64,000 bases of DNA. Origin: Branchinecta lynchi. Lineage: Eukaryota; Arthropoda; Branchiopoda; Anostraca; Branchinectidae. Position 1 is the stretch's first letter, and every line of letters begins with the position of its first letter. The stretch is from positions 3,366,715 to 3,430,714 of the forward strand of contig JAKZAP010000008.1 of NCBI GenBank assembly GCA_023053575.1, read 5' to 3'. Shown piece by piece: positions 44,880 through 57,042 of the stretch. The notes under the pieces are model-generated. The model saw nothing but the letters and a program-made list of their open reading frames with translations. It was not told the DNA's origin and searched no databases. Position numbers and translations under genes: made by a program.

Positions 44880-45630
44880 ACAGGCCTGGCAGCTGTGAGA
44901 CAGAATTAGAGTTTAACGCATGGGTGTTACCGCGATTTGGACTTTCGTTGCAATCCGAATAGAATCTTTGCTTGAGTGACCAGTGGCATGTCCTGCGATT
45001 ATTACGCGATAAACCTTTGACAATATATCTGTGTTCCTTAAGGTGGGATTTGGCAGCAGTGGCCGAAGTTTGTGTTGAGAGTACGTTTTGACCGGCCACC
45101 AAGCTACAGGAGGCATATCCAACTTCGAATATACACAACCTCGAACCTGGCATAAGAAGGATGGAAGGAAATTTCAATCCAGTCTTAAATATTTCCTAAC
45201 TGTCAAGAAGGAAACCCTGAGTGACCCAGGACCTGTTTTGGACTGCACAGAAATTTCCTCGTAAGGTTTTCCGGCCAAGTTTTGTTGTGTATTCGAGGTT
45301 GGATACGACTCCTGTACCTTAACTGTTGGACATTCCCATCCACGGACCTTTCAGTCAGGCTTCTTGCTGCATTTGTATCAAGTTCTTACCGTTCGCGATT
45401 CGTATGTTTCTTGCGCGTAGTTCTTGTAGCGTGATAGAAAAGCGCGGGATCCCGTTTGAAATATGTCTCGAAAAAGGCTGCTCGGTTAAAACACGTCGCA
45501 TCGGTGTCAACTTTCATTTCTTTGTAGAATTCTGGGATTGTAACATTATTCGCAATTACTGTGATAATACATAGATGGCACTTAACACGAGGGACTTGTA
45601 CCCGTGACCAATAAAACATAAACATTTCCA
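44880..45630 (+). promoter_or_regulatory. FRRS1-like 3'UTR with poly(A) signal
   Basis: The first canonical signal after the stop in good context is AATAAA at 45610-45615, about 730 bases downstream. A retroposon tail begins immediately beyond (about 45640), so the transcript probably ends here. ORFs in this stretch on both strands look like chance. Confidence 0.6.
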
Positions 45631-45639
45631 GAAACTTTT

Positions 45640-46370
45640 ATTTATTTATTAATTATTACGTTTGGCGTTAAGCTTTTAGCTTGTCGCCACTACTACACAA
45701 GTACAAACTGACACTACAAAAGTAAAAAAATTTTCAAACTACAAAAGCAACTGATTAAAATAGGGTGACGACTATACCACGCTTAAACGCTTGGATACTG
45801 CCTGAATCAACAACTTCTGCCGGCGAACTGTTCCACGGTACAGTTACCCTATTAACGAATGAACACTGTCCAATTTTTGTATGTGGCTTCGGAGGGTATA
45901 GTTTATAAGTGTGTTGGCGGGTTGCATGGTAGTGACTGAACTTGAAAAATGTATTGGGGTCAACATCATCTACTCCTTTACTTATCCGAAATGCGTTAAT
46001 AATGTCACTACGACACCTTCGGAACTTGGTATGTGACGGGATCAACCTGGTCGCCCTTCTCTGAACTTTTTCGACTTTGTTTCACCGGTCACATTTAAAG
46101 CAAACCAGACTGAAGTGTTGTATTCAGCGATAGGATGCACCAGGGATTTGTATAGCAACAGAGAATTGCAGAGATTGAACTTACTAAAACTTCTTTTTAG
46201 GGTTAAGAGACGATAATTTGCATTTTTCACAATTTCCTAAAACGTGCTTTTCAAACTTTAGCTGAGTATCAAAACAAACACCGAGGTCACATGTTTCTGG
46301 TTTATTGGTCACGGTATAAGTCCCTTCTGCAAAGTGCCGTCTATGTCTTATTATTAATTTCCGTGACATG
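45640..46370 (-). mobile_element. LINE fragment, RT C-terminus, frameshifted
   Basis: Minus-strand reading frames at 46369-46184, 46230-46042 and 46045-45755 give successive parts of one protein: LGVCFDTQLKFEKHV, LLYKSLVHPIAEYNTSVWFA, then KFRRCRSDIINAFRISKGVD and CSFVNRVTVPWNSSPAEVVD, ending SIQAFKRG. This is the standard C-terminus of CR1/Jockey-like LINEs (RRL-x-GDLI..., F-x-R-x-x-x-x-WN-x-LP, FK). At least two frameshifts. The 3' tail is (AATA)n at 45640-45655. Confidence 0.8.
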
Positions 46371-46477
46371 GGGATGTGAACTGGTTAGATGAATTAGCCT
46401 TCTGGCGGGATCACTGTTCCTATGGCCGGCTTCTACCAGACTGTTGTAGCGGTTTGCGGACTCTGTTCACTCACAAG

Positions 46478-46552
46478 CCCCACGGTAGCTCAAATGGTAA
46501 GAGCGCCTGCGTTCTAAGCAGGGGGTCCTGGGTTCAAATCCAGGCTGAGGAG
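46478..46552 (+). tRNA. Degenerate tRNA-Arg(TCT)-like sequence, probably a SINE head or pseudogene
   Basis: D stem GCTC/GAGC (46488-46491 with 46501-46504) with loop AAATGGTAA, and anticodon stem CCTGC/GCAGG enclosing GTTCTAA (anticodon TCT). The B box GGTTCAAATCC is intact. The T stem has a mismatch, apparently from a lost C, and only about five of seven acceptor pairs form (CCCACGG with CTGAGGA). More likely tRNA-derived repeat than a working gene. Confidence 0.5.
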
Positions 46553-46988
46553 TATTTTTGTCTTTCCGTTCATTACGAATAAAACGATTGTGGTGACGCG
46601 CTGCTGCAAGAAATTCTGGAAATGGTGATTTTTTTTAGTCTGAGCAGGTTCTACTTTGCCACGAAGGTACGCAATGATAGCGAAACTAAACCAACCCTCC
46701 TTTGGTGGATTCGCGGAGTAGGAATTGTCCGTAGTCGCTTCAGGCTCTGTAGTGTAAGTAAACAAAAAAAATGCCAAAAAGTAAAAGTTTGACCTTGTTG
46801 TATATACTTGCGACACAGTTTTAGTTACTTATTTTTACAAAAATATTTATATTTCGTAGTTATATTTTTATACTTGTTGCTTTGGTGGTCGTATGGGGTA
46901 TGTTCCAGAGAAACAATTACTAGTTTTTTTTTGTTTGTTTTTCTTCCAAGTAAGGGGTCTTAGCACCCTCAGGCAGTAACTGTTGTAG

Positions 46989-47164
46989 ATAAATATTCTT
47001 TGAGTCCAAGCTGACTTTGAAACATTTATTTAAACAATGTTTACAACGGATACGTCAGCTACGATACTTCATCAGCGATATTTAGGCCAAGAAATATCTT
47101 TTTTTGCCAAGAAAGTCCGAAATATCGCTGAAGAAGAATCGTGTCGTTGTAAACATTGTTTGAA
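46989..47164 (-). mobile_element. Family B foldback element, copy B3
   Basis: A 12 bp TSD TAACTGTTGTAG lies at 46977-46988 and 47165-47176. The tail lies at the left (reverse orientation) as TTTGAGTCCAAGCTGACTTT. The arms begin TTAAACAATGTTTACAACGG and its mirror. Remnants GATATTTAGGCC and GTCCGAAATATCGCTG show decayed hammerheads, with stem II rearranged. Confidence 0.85.
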
Positions 47165-47677
47165 TAACTGTTGTAGGCTACTTTAGCCATTGTTCTGTAT
47201 GAACTTGCGGATTCGATAGGGGCTGTGTGGAGGCAAAGTTTTTTTTTTTTTTACTTTTCTACCACCAGATGACGATAGTGATGATTTTATTTGTTCTTTA
47301 AACGCCTGTTTTGTTTACATCCGGTAAGGGTAATGTCGAAAGGATGTAAATTGTATAGTTAGAAACCATATTTGACACAATTTTAACCGTGCGATTGAGT
47401 GTAATCTATATATTTTTCGTTAAATATAGTACTTGTAAAAAAAAATGTCGGAAGAGCAGACGTATGAATTGTATTGAAAATATTTACAAGAAAGCCCGAA
47501 GGCCATGGCAAAAACATAGGGTTTACATTGGCTTGAATAAACATACACTACTAACAACATACAAATAAAAAGATAGCAACTACTGGATAAAGAAATCGCG
47601 GTGGCGCAAACCAATCCGGAGAAATTTCCCCAAAAATCTCACATCACAAAATAATTTACTTTTTATATTTTAGCCAT

Positions 47678-47917
47678 TCACTCTTTACCAAACACTCTTT
47701 CTCCGAATACCTCAGATCTTAAATCATTTAGCTCTCTACACTCACACATAAAATGGCTCAAATCATCATTCGCAATCCCACACATTGGACAGAAGAAAGG
47801 GAGACCAGTCCTTCCACGACATTTACCATTGTAACTTCTCCTCTCACCGAACGGTAAACAATTTCCCCGAAAACTGATACTTGCGATGGTTGCTTGGGAC
47901 TTCAAATGGGATATCAA
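47678..47917 (-). mobile_element. LINE C-terminal zinc-knuckle fragment
   Basis: The ORF encodes RGNCLPFGERRSYNGKCRGR, FFCPMCGIANDDLSHFMCEC and RELNDLRSEVFG. CxxCG-(x5)-DLxHFxxEC is the motif that ends ORF2 in several LINE clades, related in style to 36091-36843. Truncated on both sides. Confidence 0.7.
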
Positions 47918-48309
47918 AGATATGTCATCTAATCAGTTCTTAAGTTTCATTCCAATCCGACCACCCGTTCGAAAGCTACGCACTACTCAATTTACATTAT
48001 ATACCAACTCAGTGTTTTAAAATTGCGGCAGAAGCTAAAGGCACTGATAATCAACTGGTTCCTTCTGGTTCTGGTTGCTTGCCATTAATAAAGTTCTTGC
48101 AGTGATCAAACCACTGTCTAAACAGCTGCAGGTGGCAGACCTAGTAATTTCAGAAGCCTGCACAGGATCTGATGAATCGGAAAGGAGCACTACTTCAACA
48201 AAACATTTTTTGTTCATCAGTTCAAGAATTATTTGCGTGAAAGTAGAGAAGAAATGACATATACAATTGTTCCAACACAGAAGGCGAAACTAACAATTTT
48301 CCTTAATTT

Positions 48310-48480
48310 ATTTATTTATTTTGTGACCCGCTTTTTGGATAACAGCGGAGTATGAGTAAAATACACACATTAAACATTAAACAAAACAACGTAAATAAAC
48401 GAGACTATATTCTTTGCATATAGTTTAAAAACACATTAAATAGACTTAAAATCTTTACACTTTTTAAATTTTTAACAAAA
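48310..48480 (-). mobile_element. Retroposon 3' end with (TTTA)n
   Basis: TTATTTATTTATTTTGTGAC starts the segment, the reverse of an AAATAAATAA tail. It is of the same style as the tails at 40921, 43081 and 45640. Confidence 0.45.
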
Positions 48481-48965
48481 TTTAATTAAAAATAGCAGTT
48501 TTAAAGTCGCTGTCTCTGGTCCAGTTGATTTTATTCAGAATTCGGCAGAGTAGCCTATTGTAATTTAGACCAGTTTAACATAAGGTTATTGCCATTCTGA
48601 TATTAGGCATTATGAGTGTTAGCCATTGAATCTTGAGTCTGAGTAATAAACCTGAGAAGGGACCACGAATCCATCTTTCGCCCGGCCTAAAGGCTTACTG
48701 AAATGGTGCCGCCTCTGAATGAGATGCGAGTTTTCCGTTATTGCGAAAAAGGAAGAATAATGTCCCTTCAGACTGAAATAGCTCTTTCGAATACACTTGA
48801 TGACTATCTCTCCCTTCCGATGCAGAATCTCTGGGTACGTGCGGAAGAACGGAAGAAACGGTGTCACAGCTGCGCTGACTCGGGATTTGAGTCATTGAGT
48901 TACAGACACGTTTGCTCCTTCTTCCTCAGAATCACTGGCGTGTTTTGGACTTAGTTAGATAGAGT

Positions 48966-49533
48966 ATAGAGAGATTGCACCATACCCAACGAAAACGGAC
49001 GGGATCGTAACGAAAAAATTTAACATTAGGAAGTATAGGAATTTCGACTTTGAGACTAAATTACCGGCCTTTGATAGCCACTTTGAGCCAGCAAATTGCA
49101 GAAACCTGGCTCTTTCTTTTCGGAATAATATAACTTTTGTAAATGAGTGTTCTTTACGATCAGAGCTTGGAAGGCGTCAAAGTTTGTAAACAAAGACGGA
49201 GTCTCGTCCTATTGGTCAATTATGGCACATTTTTTCGAATCCGCGTCATCGCCGACCAATAGGATTCGACACTCCTTTTTTGTGTTCAAACTTTGAAGCT
49301 TTCAAGCTTTTACTTCCTTGGAAATTCTTTTGCAAAAATAGAATTATACGATTAAGGAATAGCCTAATTAAACATTCCTGCAAATCCAGTGGCTCAGAAT
49401 GACGGTCAAACGCCGATAATTTAATTTCAAAGTTGAAAGTCCTATACCTCCCAATGTTAAATTTTGCTGTTACGTTCCCGTGATGATGGTGTAGCGATAT
49501 CCGTTTTCGTCGGGTAGGGCGCAATCTCCCTAT
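48966..49533. repeat. Foldback element, copy 1 (~570 bp)
   Basis: A long diverged inverted repeat: ATAGAGAGATTGCACC, CGAAAACGGACGGG and GAAGTATAGGAATTTCGAC on the left pair with mirrored GTTGAAAGTCCTATACCTCC, CCGTTTTCGTCGGG and GCAATCTCCCTAT on the right. Copy 2 is at 58470-59053. No TSD or catalytic motif found. Confidence 0.75.
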
Positions 49534-50189
49534 TCTCTTCAAACCCGTACTATTACGGCCGTTATGTCGACGTAAGCGTAAATATTTCCCGTAAACTCGG
49601 AGTTGGAATTTATTGAACGTCAGAAGAAGAAGAAGGAATTAAGTAAATTAGATTTACTTTATTAAAATATTTCCCAGTTTGTCCTGGATTCAGGCGAGAC
49701 CTTGGATTTAGAAGAAAAAAATATATTCACTTCGCTTTGATTCAACCGGTGATCAAGAGCTCGAAGCTCATATGAGGGTATGGCACAAGAATGAGGGTAG
49801 GGCGACATCCCTGGATGCTAGGCTTGAGTATTTTTTTACTTTATTTTTTATTTAGTTATTTTTTTTTTTTTGAAAATTAGTGATTGTGGGATATCGGCGT
49901 GGACCTGGAAGTGAACTTTGATGATGGAGCGGTAAGTAAAAATAAAACAAATTCTTCAGCTGTTCTTACTTTATTTTATTGTAATAGTGAAGAGACTCGT
50001 TCATTTGCTGATTATTTTTGTAAAAACCCCTATGTAACGGGCCAAGGAGCTTTGTTATAGGGGTCCAATCTTATTTTGTTCATTTATTTGGAATTTAACA
50101 AAACTGAACTGAACTTGCAAGGCTGGTTCAGAGGATGAAAAATGGAATTTGAGTTTTCGTGGGGTTCGGTTTGTAAAAATGTGTAGCCT

Positions 50190-50460
50190 ACGTAGTAGTA
50201 TGGTAGTAGTACGAAAACGTTGCATGTAATACTATGTAATAGAAAAGAATACTATCATTTAATGTGCCTCAGACTGGTCCAATCGTATGTAGTAGTATCC
50301 AGTAGCATCCTAGTAGCATCTAGTCTTGCTAATAGTAGCACATAGTAATATGTTATAACAGGGTAGCCTTGAAGTAGAAGCATTTCGTAGCATCGTTAGT
50401 ACTGCATGCTACTTTTTCGTACTACTTCATAGTACTGTTTTGAGATAAATTTTTCATCGG
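50190..50460 (-). repeat. AGTA/TACT-rich element, copy 2
   Basis: End-to-end reverse-complement match to 17880-18120, with small indels. Confidence 0.6.
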
Positions 50461-50899
50461 GTTGTAAGCACAACCCCTGAGATTATAATGATCATGGACC
50501 CTTCAGAATCACGAGAATGTATCGTATGGTAAGAGGTATTTTATTTTTGAACTTGGCTTTAATGATGCTCACTTTAAAGGCGCTAGAAGTTCGTTTGTAA
50601 GCAAAAACGGTGAGGCAAAAACTATAATGGGCCCTTCGGTATCATTAATATATATCGTCTGGTTAAAAGTATTTTTTTTTCCCTTTTCGGTTAAGATGCG
50701 CCGTTAGTGGAAGAAATTAATTTTGAAATAAAACTCCTGCGGCACAAATGATCATGTGGCGAAATGTATCGTTTGGTCGCACTTTAAGCGAGCCATAAAT
50801 TCATTTGTAAGCAAAAACCTAACGGCAAAAACGGTCATGGGCTCAAGGGGATCGTGAAACGTGTAGTTTGCTTAAAAGTATTAATTTTACTTTGCGGTT

Positions 50900-51930
50900 A
50901 AGATTAGTACTTTAAGGAATGGTCGGATTTGAGAAATGATGACTTCTAAGCCCATTTCGTCGAATCTGTAATTCTCCAGCCAAGTTTCATCGCCCTAGCA
51001 CATCTGGACGTACCTTAGCTCGCGATCACTGGAATGTTGGACGCCCCTCCAACTTCCCCCACAGTGCCCGGATCCTATCCGGTTCTGTAAATCATTAATT
51101 TAGAGCATTTGTTTTTTATTCCCACCAAGTTCAACCCCGATCTCTTCAGTCTAAACGGGTCAGGTTTACCCCCCCCCCCCCCACCCCAACAGTTGGCGGA
51201 TCCAGTCTGGGCATGAAAAGGATCATCAGAGACATACCTCTGTTCAATTATTAAATTTCACTGGAATCCGATCACCCGTTCCAAAGTTATGAATGACTAA
51301 GTATTCCGGACTCCCACTCCCCCACAATGATCGGATCGATAAGAGAGAAGCTTTGGCTTAACTTCTTTTTCTATTCATAAACAAATACAAGACAATTTAA
51401 TTCCCAAGTGACTTTGATCGGGTCCCTGATATGCCTGCCAAGTTTCGTCGTAAAAACCCCAAAACCGCCAACACCGGAATTCCAAGAAAACCCCTCTCCA
51501 CCCCCCACCCCCCAAAGCATCCGATCCAGTCCAATTGTGTAAACGATTTATCTACAGTAGATGTTTGTTCTCCCCATCGAGTTTCACTCCGATCCTTCCA
51601 TTCTAACCGTTTCCCAAGATTTCGGGTTTCCCCCAACTCTCCCACAGATGTCGAATCGGGACTTCAAATGGGATATCAAAGATATGTCATCTAATCAGTT
51701 ATTAAGTTTCATTCCAATCCGACCACCCGTTCGAAAGTTACGCACTACTCAATATTCGGGGGACTGATTATTTCAAAGTTAGTTTGGTTGGGTCCCTGAT
51801 ATGCCTTCCAAGTTTCATCGTCCTAGCACATCTGATAGTACCCTAACTCGCGATCACCGGAGTGACCGACCGACCGACGTAAAAGTGATCGGTATATGGC
51901 ACTTGACCGGAAGGCAAGTGCCATAAAACT
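50900..51930 (+). repeat. Family D repeats ending in a hairpin
   Basis: Carries CCAAGTTTCATCGCCCTAGC, CCGGTTCTG and C-rich tracts as at 13245-15116. It finishes with CGACCGACCGACG, then TGGCACTTG, nine bases, CAAGTGCCA (51896-51922) and TAAAA. The hairpin end is shared, in eroded form, at 15085-15116. About 100 bp inside this region (51670-51750) recur near 47895-47995. Confidence 0.7.
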
Positions 51931-52869
51931 GTGAAGAGATAAATTGCAAAAATTTAACCTATCGAATCGGCTGAATCGGCCCGGTGCAGATGTGAACGGG
52001 TCGACGCGACATAAGAGCCCCGTTTTCGTTGCTATAGCGCTGCCGCATCGCTGCTGCAGCACTTCTTTGCTTTCGCACAATATGCGTTTTTGGATTCACA
52101 TTCTTCTTGGTTGAAGCGGCAGCACTGCAGCACCTTGCAGGGAAGCACGGACTTGGTCGGTGAGCAAGTCCGTGATTCTCGAGAGGCGCTGCCGTCTTCC
52201 GCGGAAGCAGTTCAGTGCACAAACGGATGTAGAAAGAATCAGTCCGGAATCGGCCGAGAAAGGAACCTGCAGCATGCAACAAAACGAGGCTAAGATCTTA
52301 AGGAAGCGTAACAGAAGTTTGGAGCCTACGTATCAATTTCGAGCGACCTCAAACCAACTGGCAGCACGCTAGTGAAGTAGACATGAGCGGGGTACGTACT
52401 GGCAATCGTATGCTGTCGGAAATAATCGTAAACTGTCGTTACGCCGCGATTTTCAGCCAATTAAAGCACGCTGGGTCTGTACAACCTCAGTTGCGAGGGC
52501 CTGACGATTGCCGGGGGAGGACCTACTATACCAGTATATAACGGAGATCCGTTACCTTTGAGGCTTATCGATTATTTCCTAATAATTCCTGTCAGACTTT
52601 TATGAAACAAACATCTTCGCAATCACTTGATCTTCCAGTTGCGAGTTTCTACGCTTTAGTCTTGTTTCAGGTGTTATTGTGTATTGAAAATAACATACAA
52701 TGTTAGTTCACTTTGTCGGAGAGCACGCATGGTGACCAGAAAGAAAAAAATCAAATAAAATGTTTGATGGTCTGCCAATCGCAGTCACCCATGGCATCTC
52801 ATTTATCCGGACAGTTATCTTGTTTGATTGTCATCCTCTTACCCGATGACCAGAGCCAGCCAAAGCTTG

Positions 52870-52913
52870 AGCCAGAAGAGGACCCTTGCTAAGAAGGGCC
52901 GAAATATCACTCG
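52870..52913 (+). ncRNA. Inactivated hammerhead-like remnant (family B)
   Basis: Stem II GGACCCTT...AAGGGCC and GAAATATC are present, but the CUGANGA box reads CAGAAGA and the bases after the cleavage C no longer give a good stem I. It marks a truncated family B copy at about 52855-52940. Confidence 0.5.
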
Positions 52914-53363
52914 AATAAAATCAGCTAAAGTATCCGTCAACTATGAGCTTTGGCTGAAGGAACTTTACCCTATGATTTTATAACTCACGGTCCCTCTTCT
53001 AAACCTTATTGTGCATTTAGACACTCCATCAAACCCGAGTCTATTTTTAACACCGTCAAGCCTGAGTGTATTTCTCTCACTTTTTTGCTACAAAAACTTT
53101 CTAGCGGAAAAACGAGCGGAAAATACGCACGGATTTACACAGCCGTTTGTATCTTTGCTCTGTACCACTATAATCATTTCATACCGCCGTTTTATTCCTC
53201 CCCTGAAAATCTAATCTCTTGGTTCGTCCCCCACCTATTCTAGCCGCTTCTAATGCCTTCGTCTATTCGATACACTCTTTTGTATCTTAATTGTGAAAAA
53301 ACATCGATCGCCGAGGGCGAGGCAAAATGATCCCTGATGCCTGTGTTCTCACCGTCCTTCCAG

Positions 53364-53508
53364 GCAGGTCTCCGCGATCAGGACTATCCCCTGGAAAAGC
53401 TTCCAGTTTATGTCCTATTGTGGAAGAGAGAAGTGGGATATCGATGGTTTGGCAAACAGGGATACAGATATTTGTGGCAGCTGTGATTGTACATGGAAGC
53501 CACCACTT
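53364..53508 (+). CDS. Candidate exon, cysteine-rich (uncertain)
   Basis: After a fair acceptor (CACCGTCCTTCCAG) one frame reads QVSAIRTIPWKSFQFMSYCG, REKWDIDGLANRDTD and ICGSCDCTWKPPL, then TGA at 53509. The composition (W, C, G, D) looks like extracellular protein, unlike neighbouring frames. Either this is a terminal exon or it is spliced earlier. A weak GT at 53489 would leave phase 1, which would fit the EGF exon at 57867. I do not recognise a family. Confidence 0.25.
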
Positions 53509-53628
53509 TGAAGCGGCGTTTCAAGGTAGAAGAGAAGCTTTGTTTTCAGTTCGGGAATAAACGATGATTGTGATCCCTTCGCCAGCCGGAGGGGTGCGAT
53601 AGAGTTCACAGAGGAGCCTTGTCTACAG

Positions 53629-54095
53629 CAGTGGTTCCCAACCTTTTCGTACTGCGTACCCCTAATCAAGGTTCGAAAAGGTTGCGTACTCCACTTTTCA
53701 GAACGTGAAAATACGATAATTATTGTCATAAATGATATGGCATAGGTATCAGTGTAGAAATATATACAAAATCAATGAGACACTTGAGTCTGCTTTGTAG
53801 CAAACCTTTTTCAGATCTCGGCTTAATGAGAAACGGCAATATTTGTTACAGTCAGCCTGTTCATTGACACAAGAATGAATTTTACGGCTGTAGTTTTTTG
53901 GAATTAGTATTATTTTATTGTCTTTAACTAGAGCTTGTAAACAGAGGCGTCACATACGGGTTGGGGGTACCCATCCCCCCAAAGTGGTCGGTCAGTCGGA
54001 AAAAGAGCTGCAAGCTAAACCGATTTTGGTACCTTCTCATACCCCTTGCAAGGATCTCGCGTACCCCTTTAGGTACGTAAAGGTACGTGTTGTGC
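53629..54095. mobile_element. Partial hAT element of the CAGTGGTTC family
   Basis: Starts CAGTGGTTCCCAACC, followed by CGTACCCCTAATCAAGGTTC. Further on it matches the interior of 32856-33625 in reverse, ending around CCCCTTTAGGTACG. The far TIR is not found. A second G/C-rich hAT-like end (AGAGGCGTCACATACGGG at 53943) is nested inside. Confidence 0.6.
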
Positions 54096-55906
54096 AAAGG
54101 TAACGGGTCCAAGCTCCGGAAGTCCAAGCTCCAAATAGAATCCAGGTGAATGATGATGATGAATTATGCCGAAATTCTAGTCCGTGGCTATCTGACCAGT
54201 CAGCTCCACGAAGATGATACTTTGATGTACTATGGTATTTAAAGGTTTTTTTTTCTGCTGCAGAGTCGTGTGCCGGACACCACACCACACCCGATTGTGT
54301 GGCACAAAGTCGAACCGCAACTTGAAATTCGCAGAAAGCCGTTTTCTCCGTTTTTTAATAAATCCAGATAATTTAAGGATAAAATAAGTCCAACAATAAA
54401 TTCATACAAAAATAATCCAGGCCTAAGTCCTTACCATTCTGTGCAAAAAGGATTCTCAGTTTTAGTCTTTATGCTTGACAAACTAGTTAGTTTTATTATT
54501 TAGATGATGATGATGATGAACGAATTAAAGAACCGTCTTGACTACTAGGTCACTTGGGTCTTCTATCCTTAAATCTATGATACTCTTTAGTTCATAATTG
54601 TTCGAGAAACAACTCTATCACATTCACTTATCATATTATTGTCCCCTTCATCACATCTTACAATCCCTCCCGATCACGGTTAAAAATTGTGCAACCAGCT
54701 TTAAGATCTCTATATTGTCACCATCATTCACAAAACCCCCCAATATCATGTTTACACTCGGCTGTAGTCCTCTATCATGAAAGAATGTACTGATCTCACG
54801 TCTCTGGGGGGAGTACTGGTCACACACTATGAGAAGATGCTCCAGATTTACTTTATTTTGCTGCTAAGTTTAAATTTCCCGCCAAATTTGAGCCACAAAG
54901 TCGAAGATTACCTTGATAGCTGTCAGTCGAATTCTTGCCACGAAGCGAGCCACAAAAATCTTGTTGGTCGAAGACAAGAATAATTTTGTTGGGCCGCGGA
55001 AAACGCTTTTATAAGAGCAGAAGCTTAGCGTTTTGTGTGGAAGTGTTCCGCAAACTGAGTAGCCTACGCAATAGCAGGTCTGATTGACTTCTCACCTAGA
55101 TTTGTTTCGCATTTCTCCGAAACTTTGAATTTGGTCCGATGTGGTCTAGCGACTTTTTATTGATTTTCGCCTTTACCACGCACGACCACTATTTTCGAGA
55201 TGTTTTATTTCCTTCGGCACGCCGTTCTTAATAGCAAAACGCTGGGAATACCGGCTTGCCACCGTTGCCACACGGCGAACGAAAATAGAGTCAAAATTTT
55301 TTTCTCTTTCAAGTTACAGAATTACTTCACAGAAGGAAGACATTTTGTAATGTTGGAAAATAACAATGTCTAGCGATGAACTTCCTCCAGTTACGTGTCG
55401 AGATTCAACGCATTGATTTGAACTTCGACGATTTCTCTCTGGTTCAATTTCTTATAGAATTCCGATTAGTCCCCGAAGCCGCGCCGAATCGAAATTGAGC
55501 GGCGGCGGCGCGCCGTCGATTTATCGGCGTTTGGTCTATTTGTAGCATTTTTTAATTGTTTCTAAATTTTCCAACAACTTTTCAATTTCTTAACCACAAA
55601 TCGTCAGCGTTGTTAAGTCGGCAGTAAGTTCCTTCGATGAAACATTGCTTGGTCCGAACCGCATCCGATGGTGGGATGGAAGGGGGGGGGCTAGGCAACA
55701 TGCATAGGAGCCAAATGGATGGAAGGATTAGGATGAAACTTGGATTGTGCAAAGGTAACGGGTCCAAGCTCCGGAAGTGCTTCCATTCGAGTGACTCGGT
55801 GCGTAATAGGAGCAAATGATAGTTGTGTGTCTTAATCGCATTTGAACACAGTGTGTGTGTGTGTGGGGGGGGGGGGGGGTCTGGAAACTTTGTGATACAG
55901 GGGATG

Positions 55907-57042
55907 CAGGGGCGTTGCAAGTGCATTTTCGTTGGGGGGGGGGAGGGTGCAGAACCAAAATTTTACTGAATCTCTCAAAAAGTTTACCGAATCCTAGAAA
56001 CAGAGAATTCGAGCTTGTAATTATGGAACAGAAAAAATTACACGGGAAGAGTAACCTTAAAGAGCAGCATAAAAGACGATACGATAGGAACGGCCAACTA
56101 TCAGACGGCGTTTTGGCGAAGCCCACTTGGAGAATATATTGCTGGGCACGATTGCAGCAACAGCTTCTATCTTTTATACCCAAGAAAAAATTAAATCGAG
56201 CGCCGCAGTCGAAAATTCTTGAAATGGCTAAAATTTAACTGCTTCTTTTACAAATTCTATCAGATGCCGTGAATTAAATACCGAAGCTCTAACAAGCTGC
56301 AGAAATTGGATGGAGCGACGTTCCGGCAGTAACAGCTACTATAGTCTAGTTCTAGTCAATAATACCCATAATCACAGAAAGTGATCGCCTCTGGCAAGAT
56401 TTTTTTTAAGTTAGCTTTTTCCTGCCTAATTTAACTATTTCTACCCAGATTCTAGCTTTTAATCTTTTGAAATGCCCATCCTAAAACTGGCTTAAAACAC
56501 CAGTCAAGTGACGCACCCTTTCACAAAACAGAGAATGTTGGCGCCGCATGGGGAATTTTTGAAAGATTTATGATTAGATCTTTTTTTTGGTATACAAGAT
56601 AAAAGTAAGGACTGTCGATGAAATCATAGATCAGTCCCTCTGTCTGCTTAGTGCTCTACTCGACTACTTCCGAGTTTTGAGGTTCTTGGTAATTCCCGAA
56701 TCCTGGCAATTATGCCGTATAAGTTACCGAATCCCAATCATGATACCGAATAATTTTGAACCGATAGCTGATTCGGAATTTTGTGTACTTGCCGAGTCTC
56801 CCTAAATGTACAGAATAGTTCTTGCATCGAAAAATTAACAAACAATTTCAGCAAATTCTCACACCGAATTCGTGATAAGTACTAAATACTGGTAATTATA
56901 CCTAATCCCGAGCATTACCCAATAGGTTTGTACCGATAGCCTATTTGGGATTCTGTGTAACTACCGAATCCCCGTAAATGAACCGAATAGTTCTGCTATA
57001 GAAAAAATACCGAAAAATACCCCCCTCCAATTGTGACGCCAC
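55907..57042. mobile_element. hAT element, diverged copy of 38207-39602
   Basis: Begins CAGGGGCGTTGCAAGTGCAT and ends TTGTGACGCCAC. The interior follows the 38207 element in order: AATTCGAGCTT, GGCGTTTTGGCGAAGCCCAC, AATCGAGCGCCGCAG, then ACCGAATCC units. An 8 bp TSD is not evident, so the right border is approximate. Minus-strand ORFs inside are not genes. Confidence 0.75.

Noticed and set aside
46478..46552. Functional tRNA-Arg gene
   Set aside because: T-stem mismatch and a poor acceptor stem make function doubtful, so it is listed as tRNA-like only.
49881..49932. Possible exon before a strong donor (GTAAGT at 49933), reading LWDIGVDLEVNFDDGA
   Set aside because: The attractive frame has TGA immediately after the only acceptor-like AG, and the other two frames also contain stops, so it cannot be an internal exon as it stands.
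55582..56183. Minus-strand ORFs of 114 and 151 codons rich in His/Pro
   Set aside because: They follow CA/C-rich simple sequence (55848-55880) and the end of a hAT element.
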